Assembly (NCBI RefSeq): GCF_039522525.1
Contig: NZ_BAAADO010000003.1
Span: 434,001-498,000 of the forward strand
Reading direction: 5' to 3'
DNA from: Salinibacillus aidingensis
Lineage (GTDB): Bacteria > Bacillota > Bacilli > Bacillales > Alkalibacillaceae
Length of the DNA: 64,000 nt
The notes beneath the pieces are model-generated. The model was not told the origin of the DNA, made no database searches, and was given only the letters and a program-made list of their open reading frames with translations. The translations under genes were made by a program, and so were the position numbers. Below, piece by piece: positions 60,369 to 64,000 of this stretch. Each line of letters begins with the position of its first letter. The first letter of the stretch is position 1.

Positions 60369-60831
60369 GTGGATTTGCTTAAGAGCATGAATGATGCAAT
60401 GAGCTATATCGAGGCTAACCTTACTAAAGAAATAGACTTTAAAGAGGTGGCAAGGATTGCTCAATGTTCTGAATATCATTTTAAAAGAATGTTTTCATTT
60501 CTTGCCGGTATCACATTATCAGAATATATTCGCAGCAGACGACTGAGTTTGGCCGCATTTGAGCTTACAAATACTAATCTAAAAATCATTGATATTGCGG
60601 TTGAATTTGGATACAATTCACCAGACTCTTTTGCCAGAGCTTTTCAAAATCTACATGGTGTAACGCCATTAGAAGCAAGAAACAATGGACAGCAATTAAA
60701 AGCCTTTCCACCCATGACCTTCCAATTATCAAGTAACTGAGGGACCCGAAATTTTGTCGATTAAAACGAATGACTTGACTTCACCATCTGTAAAAAGTGA
60801 AATTTGGATTCCGGTTTTGAAAAATAGTTAA
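60369..60831 (+). pseudogene. AraC-family regulator that lost its GyrI-like effector domain by internal deletion
   Basis: The open frame 60369-60740 (123 aa) encodes both AraC helix-turn-helix units: YIEANLTKEIDFKEVARIAQCSEYHFKRMFSFLAG and FGYNSPDSFARAFQNLHGVTPLEARN. It then stops after PPMTFQLSSN. In relatives a 150-residue GyrI-like domain follows. In the +1 frame, directly after the stop, 60733-60831 reads EGPEILSIKTNDLTSPSVKS then EIWIPVLKNS, matching the extreme C-terminus of that domain (EIWIPV). So about 120 codons are missing and the frame is broken. The DNA-binding half may still be made. GAAAGGAGG precedes the GTG at 60369. Confidence 0.75.
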
Positions 60832-60845
60832 AGATAGGAAGCATG

Positions 60846-60885
60846 AAAAAAGGTACTTGGACTTCATTCCAAGCACCTTTTTTTA
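60846..60885. terminator. Bidirectional terminator between araC remnant and DinB gene
   Basis: AAAAAAGGTACTTGGA-cttca-TTCCAAGCACCTTTTTTT, one mismatch in the stem. Confidence 0.85.
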
Positions 60886-60916
60886 ACATAGGAAAAGGTG
60901 GAGAACTTCCCGCCCC

Positions 60917-61393
60917 TTATTTTTCCTGATCTTCTTTAGTTGGCCCCATAACGCCTGGAACATTTAATCCTGCCTGGCGCAGAAGCACCGTCATTTGACC
61001 GCGATGATGGGTCTGGTGGTCAATTAAAGTACGCAGCAGTGCGCCACGTGGAGTTGGCGTACCATGGGCGTCCACTTCTTCCACGATTTGTTCGTCTGTT
61101 AGTTCTTCCGCCTGACGCTGAATGCTTTCTGCAACGTTTTTATATGTATCAGCGATGGTGCTTGCCTTGTCTGGTACCTTATTTGGATCACCGGAAATAT
61201 TGATATCGAACCCAACCAGTCCCCCAAAATAAGCAGGCGCAGTTGCCAGGTGCCATCCAAGCCATCCTAATGTATTATGACCTTCTACAATCGCCTGGTC
61301 CAATGTTTCATCGGTTAGAGATTCAAGCACTTTCATCGTACCTTTTGATGCTTTTGACCATTCAGCTGCAAAATCCTCAGCTTTACGATACAT
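60917..61393 (-). CDS. DinB-family protein
   Basis: The 158-aa four-helix bundle has histidines in GWLGWHLATAP and LIDHQTHHRGQMTVLLRQAG, the DinB metal-site arrangement. The end, G..VPGVMGP, is typical of the Bacillus subgroup. It is paralogous in fold to the YfiT-like protein at 57694. The function is a predicted metal-dependent thiol transferase; the substrate is unknown. Confidence 0.82.
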   Translation of the reverse strand: MYRKAEDFAAEWSKASKGTMKVLESLTDETLDQAIVEGHNTLGWLGWHLATAPAYFGGLVGFDINISGDPNKVPDKASTIADTYKNVAESIQRQAEELTDEQIVEEVDAHGTPTPRGALLRTLIDHQTHHRGQMTVLLRQAGLNVPGVMGPTKEDQEK

Positions 61394-61477
61394 GGAATCA
61401 CTCCTCTATTATTTTTGATATCATTGTAACATGTGGAGATAGAGAATTAAAAAATACGAAACTATGGGTGTGATCAG

Positions 61478-61804
61478 GTGTTTTATGCCATGATTTTATT
61501 TATTATTGCAGGAATAGCTGAAATCGGTGGAGGTTATTTGATTTGGTTATGGTTTAGAGAAGGAAAGCCATTTTACTGGGGAATTGGTGGTGGCCTGTCA
61601 CTAGCCTTGTACGGCGTAATCGCTACGTTTCAAACCTTTCCTTCTTTTGGGCGCGTTTATGCAGCATACGGAGGTGTCTTTATCATCCTGTCTGTTTTAT
61701 GGGGATGGGGAATTGATAAGAAAACTCCGGATATGTATGACTGGGTTGGGGCAGGGATTTGTCTCATCGGAGTTTCTGTGATGCTTTTTGCCCCGCGGCA
61801 ATGA
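61478..61804 (+). CDS. YnfA/UPF0060 family membrane protein
   Basis: The 108-aa protein has four transmembrane helices and the whole UPF0060 pattern: IAGIAEIGGGYLIWLWFREGKPFYWGIGGGLSLALYGVIATFQ, then FGRVYAAYGGVFIILSVLWGW..D...PD..DWVGA.ICLIGV. It resembles small-multidrug-resistance proteins, and efflux has been proposed. GTG 61478 has only a weak site. Confidence 0.92.
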   Translation: MFYAMILFIIAGIAEIGGGYLIWLWFREGKPFYWGIGGGLSLALYGVIATFQTFPSFGRVYAAYGGVFIILSVLWGWGIDKKTPDMYDWVGAGICLIGVSVMLFAPRQ

Positions 61805-61845
61805 TGGCTAAAAAAGTTTCATTATAATTTAGGATACATCATCTT

Positions 61846-61876
61846 AAAAAAGCGCTATCAAAAATAGCGCTTTTAA
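61846..61876. terminator. Bidirectional terminator
   Basis: AAAAAGCGCTAT-caaaa-ATAGCGCTTTT between convergent genes. Confidence 0.88.
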
Positions 61877-61886
61877 ATAGGAAAGG

Positions 61887-62966
61887 TTATGTTGTGGTTA
61901 TTTTTTCAAAGCTGGTGACAACTTCCAAAAATTTATCTTTATATTTAGTCAGATCGGACACTTTGTCTATGTTATATGTATTTCTATCTTTATCATTAAA
62001 TTGGACGTATTTTTTATTTTGATCTAACCCCAATCTACAAACCCATCTTCTAATATTATTATCTAACAGGATATTAAAATAGCTTTTGTTATCTCTGTAA
62101 AATATTCGTTCTTCATCTATTAGCTCAGAAAGGATGAGTTGGACAATTGTGTACCCTTGAATTTCCTCTTCAGTTGTAATGATACCGTCATCTTCGTCTT
62201 CTGATTCTTTCCCTTCCTCTTCAATTACGTTTTCTTTATCTTGGTCATTTGAAGTGGAATCCAAAGCAGCATTTAGCTTTTCATTTACCAATTCGTTAAT
62301 AAATTGCTTTAGAGATTTTTTTACAACTGGTGTAAATTGATTGATAACATTCTTGGTTTTTCTTCCATCATACACATTATTGAGAATATATGTTATGAAG
62401 TCTTCAGTTGGCTCTTCCCAAATTTCATATAAGAAGGATTTGATTTTGTTGGTGTACTTCAAATCGGATGCTGTGCTGAAAATATTCTCAAGATCAAAAC
62501 TGTCTTTTTTAAATTTAGCCAACTCAGTAACTTGGCCATCTTTAAAATCTAAAATATTAAATTCAAAAAACGGAGAAGTATCCATCTTATTTTGTTCGTC
62601 AAGATCAGTGTAAAACCTGTATAAAATTCCGTTAGTTAGAATAGAAAATTTGGCTGAGGATGTTCCAAAATACCTAAATAATTGAGAGTCATGTTTATTT
62701 AATTTTTCTGTTATAGCTTTAGCTTCGATCAAAATAATCGGATTTCCCTCATCCATTATTGCATAGTCAACCTTTTCTCCCTTTTTAATCCCTACGTCTG
62801 TTATATACTCGGGTGTAAATTCCTCTGGATTAAAAACATCATAACCAAGGAGCTGAAAAAATGGCATTATTATACTTGTTTTTGTAGCTTCTTCGGTTGA
62901 AATAGAATCCTTCATCTTCTCTACTCTCTTTGACAATGAAACCAAACTTCCTTTGAAATCAGACAT
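61887..62966 (-). CDS. Orphan HsdR N-terminal-domain-like nuclease protein (COG4748 type)
   Basis: The 359-aa protein begins with a PD-(D/E)xK nuclease region as in the N-terminus of type I restriction HsdR. EEATKTSIIMPFFQLLGYDVFNPEEFTPEY is followed by VDYAIMDEGNPIILIEAKAI, where D and E-x-K are the catalytic signature, then FGTSSAKFSILTNGILYRFYTDLD. There is no helicase. The middle is charged (EEEGKESEDEDDG), and a C-terminal segment (IVQLILSELIDEERIFYRDNKSYFNILLDNNIRRWVCRL) is shared by similar standalone proteins. No hsdM or hsdS is near. A defence or DNA-repair role is inferred. Confidence 0.75.
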   Translation of the reverse strand: MSDFKGSLVSLSKRVEKMKDSISTEEATKTSIIMPFFQLLGYDVFNPEEFTPEYITDVGIKKGEKVDYAIMDEGNPIILIEAKAITEKLNKHDSQLFRYFGTSSAKFSILTNGILYRFYTDLDEQNKMDTSPFFEFNILDFKDGQVTELAKFKKDSFDLENIFSTASDLKYTNKIKSFLYEIWEEPTEDFITYILNNVYDGRKTKNVINQFTPVVKKSLKQFINELVNEKLNAALDSTSNDQDKENVIEEEGKESEDEDDGIITTEEEIQGYTIVQLILSELIDEERIFYRDNKSYFNILLDNNIRRWVCRLGLDQNKKYVQFNDKDRNTYNIDKVSDLTKYKDKFLEVVTSFEKITTT

Positions 62967-63215
62967 CCTTTGTTCTCCCCTTTTATTAAATAATATTAAA
63001 ACACACCTTTAAAGGTACTAACGAAACAAATTATAGTGGGATTAACATCTGGAGTGTCGGCTGTTTAATGTCATGTATATTAGAATTAATTTACAATTAT
63101 ACTGCTATTTTGATGAGCTTTAAGTGTAGGGGATGTTGTGAGAGAAGGAAAAAAGCTTATTTTATTGAATAGTATAGTATTAGAATAATAATTCAATTTA
63201 AATGGGGGAATTGAT

Positions 63216-63563
63216 TTGGAAATCTACTTAGACCATGTAAGAGCGAATGTGTCGGACTTACAGAGATCGATTCAATGGTATGAGGACACCCTGGGTTTTA
63301 AAGTCACAGGTCATTGGCCACCTGAAAATCCGAATTATGCACATTTTGAAACTGAAAAAGGAGCTATTTTTGCCATAATGGAGCATGAGGAAAATCCTTC
63401 CCGGGGGCGATTTAATTTTAAGGTGGAGAATGTAGACGCCTTCTGGGAGGAACTTAAAGATAAGGTTGAAGTTGTGGAGGAATTATTCAACACACCATAT
63501 GGCAGTAGAAAATTTACCATTAAAGATATTGACGGAAATGAGCTTGGGTTTGTACAGGTATAA
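63216..63563 (+). CDS. VOC-family (glyoxalase/bleomycin resistance-like) protein
   Basis: The 115-aa single VOC domain: IYLDHVRANVSDLQRSIQWYEDTLGFKV, HFETEKGAIFAIMEHEENP, FNFKVENVDAFWEELKDKVEV, FTIKDIDGNELGFVQV. The two beta-alpha-beta-beta-beta modules and metal-site positions (His, Glu) are present. The substrate is unknown. TTG 63216 follows TGGGGGA. Confidence 0.82.
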   Translation: MEIYLDHVRANVSDLQRSIQWYEDTLGFKVTGHWPPENPNYAHFETEKGAIFAIMEHEENPSRGRFNFKVENVDAFWEELKDKVEVVEELFNTPYGSRKFTIKDIDGNELGFVQV

Positions 63564-63600
63564 AATAGAACAATAAATATGGAAAAGAGGAAGCTTCAAT

Positions 63601-63987
63601 ATGAAAATCATAACCGTTACAGGATTCATTGTAATTTTCTTGGTTTACATATTTGTCGATCAATATCTGCTTAAAAGAATACTTGGTGTAAAAACAAAGA
63701 AGTTCTGGTTATTTTCTAAGGATAGAAAAGTATTTGCGATTGTTATAGATGTGATAATCCTTATCCTTTTTGTGATAAGCTATTGGACTTTAAATAGTGG
63801 TGAAAATGTCATGCAATATTCAGCGATTGTTAGAACAAGTCCTATGTTTGGTTTATTCTTTCTGTTGTTTGTTAACCGTGGTATTGAGGAAAGATTAGTC
63901 AATCCTGCTGAGAAAGCCTACTACCGTGATTGGCTGGGTGCATTGCTTATTTTGTCAGCATTTTTCGTACTATCAATCTTTGAATAG
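63601..63987 (+). CDS. DUF4181-like membrane protein
   Basis: The 128-aa protein has four helices (ITVTGFIVIFLVYIFVDQYL, FAIVIDVIILILFVISYWTL, PMFGLFFLLFVNRGIEE, WLGALLILSAFFVLSIF). The block FVNRGIEERLVNPAEKAYYRDWLGALL resembles Bacillaceae DUF4181 proteins, of unknown function. AGAGGAAG precedes ATG 63601; it is probably co-transcribed with the VOC gene 37 bp upstream. Confidence 0.62.
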   Translation: MKIITVTGFIVIFLVYIFVDQYLLKRILGVKTKKFWLFSKDRKVFAIVIDVIILILFVISYWTLNSGENVMQYSAIVRTSPMFGLFFLLFVNRGIEERLVNPAEKAYYRDWLGALLILSAFFVLSIFE

Positions 63988-64000
63988 CCTTGGAACGGAG

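Overview
The window looks like chromosome of a moderately halophilic or halotolerant, low-GC Bacillaceae bacterium (Virgibacillus/Oceanobacillus/Lentibacillus-like). The reasons are AT-rich DNA, strong AGGAGG-type ribosome sites with many TTG and GTG starts, PyrR- and BirA-type control sites, closest family resemblances to Bacillus proteins (GbsA, OpuAC, YlmA, YfiT, YkvA, YrvL), and several osmoadaptation genes (KtrB potassium channel subunit, two betaine-binding lipoproteins, betaine-aldehyde dehydrogenase). I saw no rRNA, tRNA, CRISPR array, integrase, transposase or prophage. The species is an inference.

1-9.8 kb: the tail of an M20 peptidase, then an NTF2-like protein, a flavodoxin-fold reductase and a GNAT enzyme. 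Next is a TetR regulator divergent from a two-gene MMPL exporter/heptad-repeat protein operon with two related inverted repeats between them. A codB-codA cytosine salvage operon follows, behind a recognisable PyrR-type transcription attenuator. 9.8-12.8 kb: a minus-strand YtrA-like GntR/ABC operon and a decayed DUF3231 remnant. 13-19 kb: KtrB, a PQQ-type sugar dehydrogenase, a 700-bp block of structured repeats, and a PQQ alcohol dehydrogenase with a C-terminal cytochrome c domain. The two quinoproteins flanking a repeat block are unusual for this group.

19-29 kb: a LysR regulator divergent from NADP-glutamate dehydrogenase, a 57-aa protein too short for ordinary ORF calling, hydroxyacyl-CoA dehydrogenase, an Old Yellow Enzyme, a DUF218 protein, nitroreductase, and a TetR/MFS drug-efflux pair. 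29-33.6 kb: YlmA-like ATPase, a small P-loop kinase, a betaine-binding lipoprotein and gbsA. The last two share a candidate operator placed just after each promoter. 33.7-39.5 kb: a 52-bp tandem repeat, DUF2332, an AadA-like nucleotidyltransferase, a HIT gene broken by an in-frame TAG, GNAT, CBO0543, an LLM oxidoreductase, and bioY behind a BirA operator.

39.5-64 kb: small membrane proteins, a methyltransferase, MFS exporters, a large SF2 helicase carrying membrane segments followed by an HExxH membrane protein, FUSC, MBL, lipoproteins, phosphatases, an orphan HI0074-type protein, a circularly permuted second betaine-binding protein, DinB/YfiT proteins, an AraC regulator that has lost its effector domain by internal deletion, and an orphan HsdR-N type nuclease-like protein.

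Three families of dispersed structured repeats run through the window: a two-hairpin element with compensatory changes, GGGACTGTCCC inverted repeats, and a 121-bp tandem MITE-like block. These, the PyrR leader of codBA and the shared betaine operator are the best leads.
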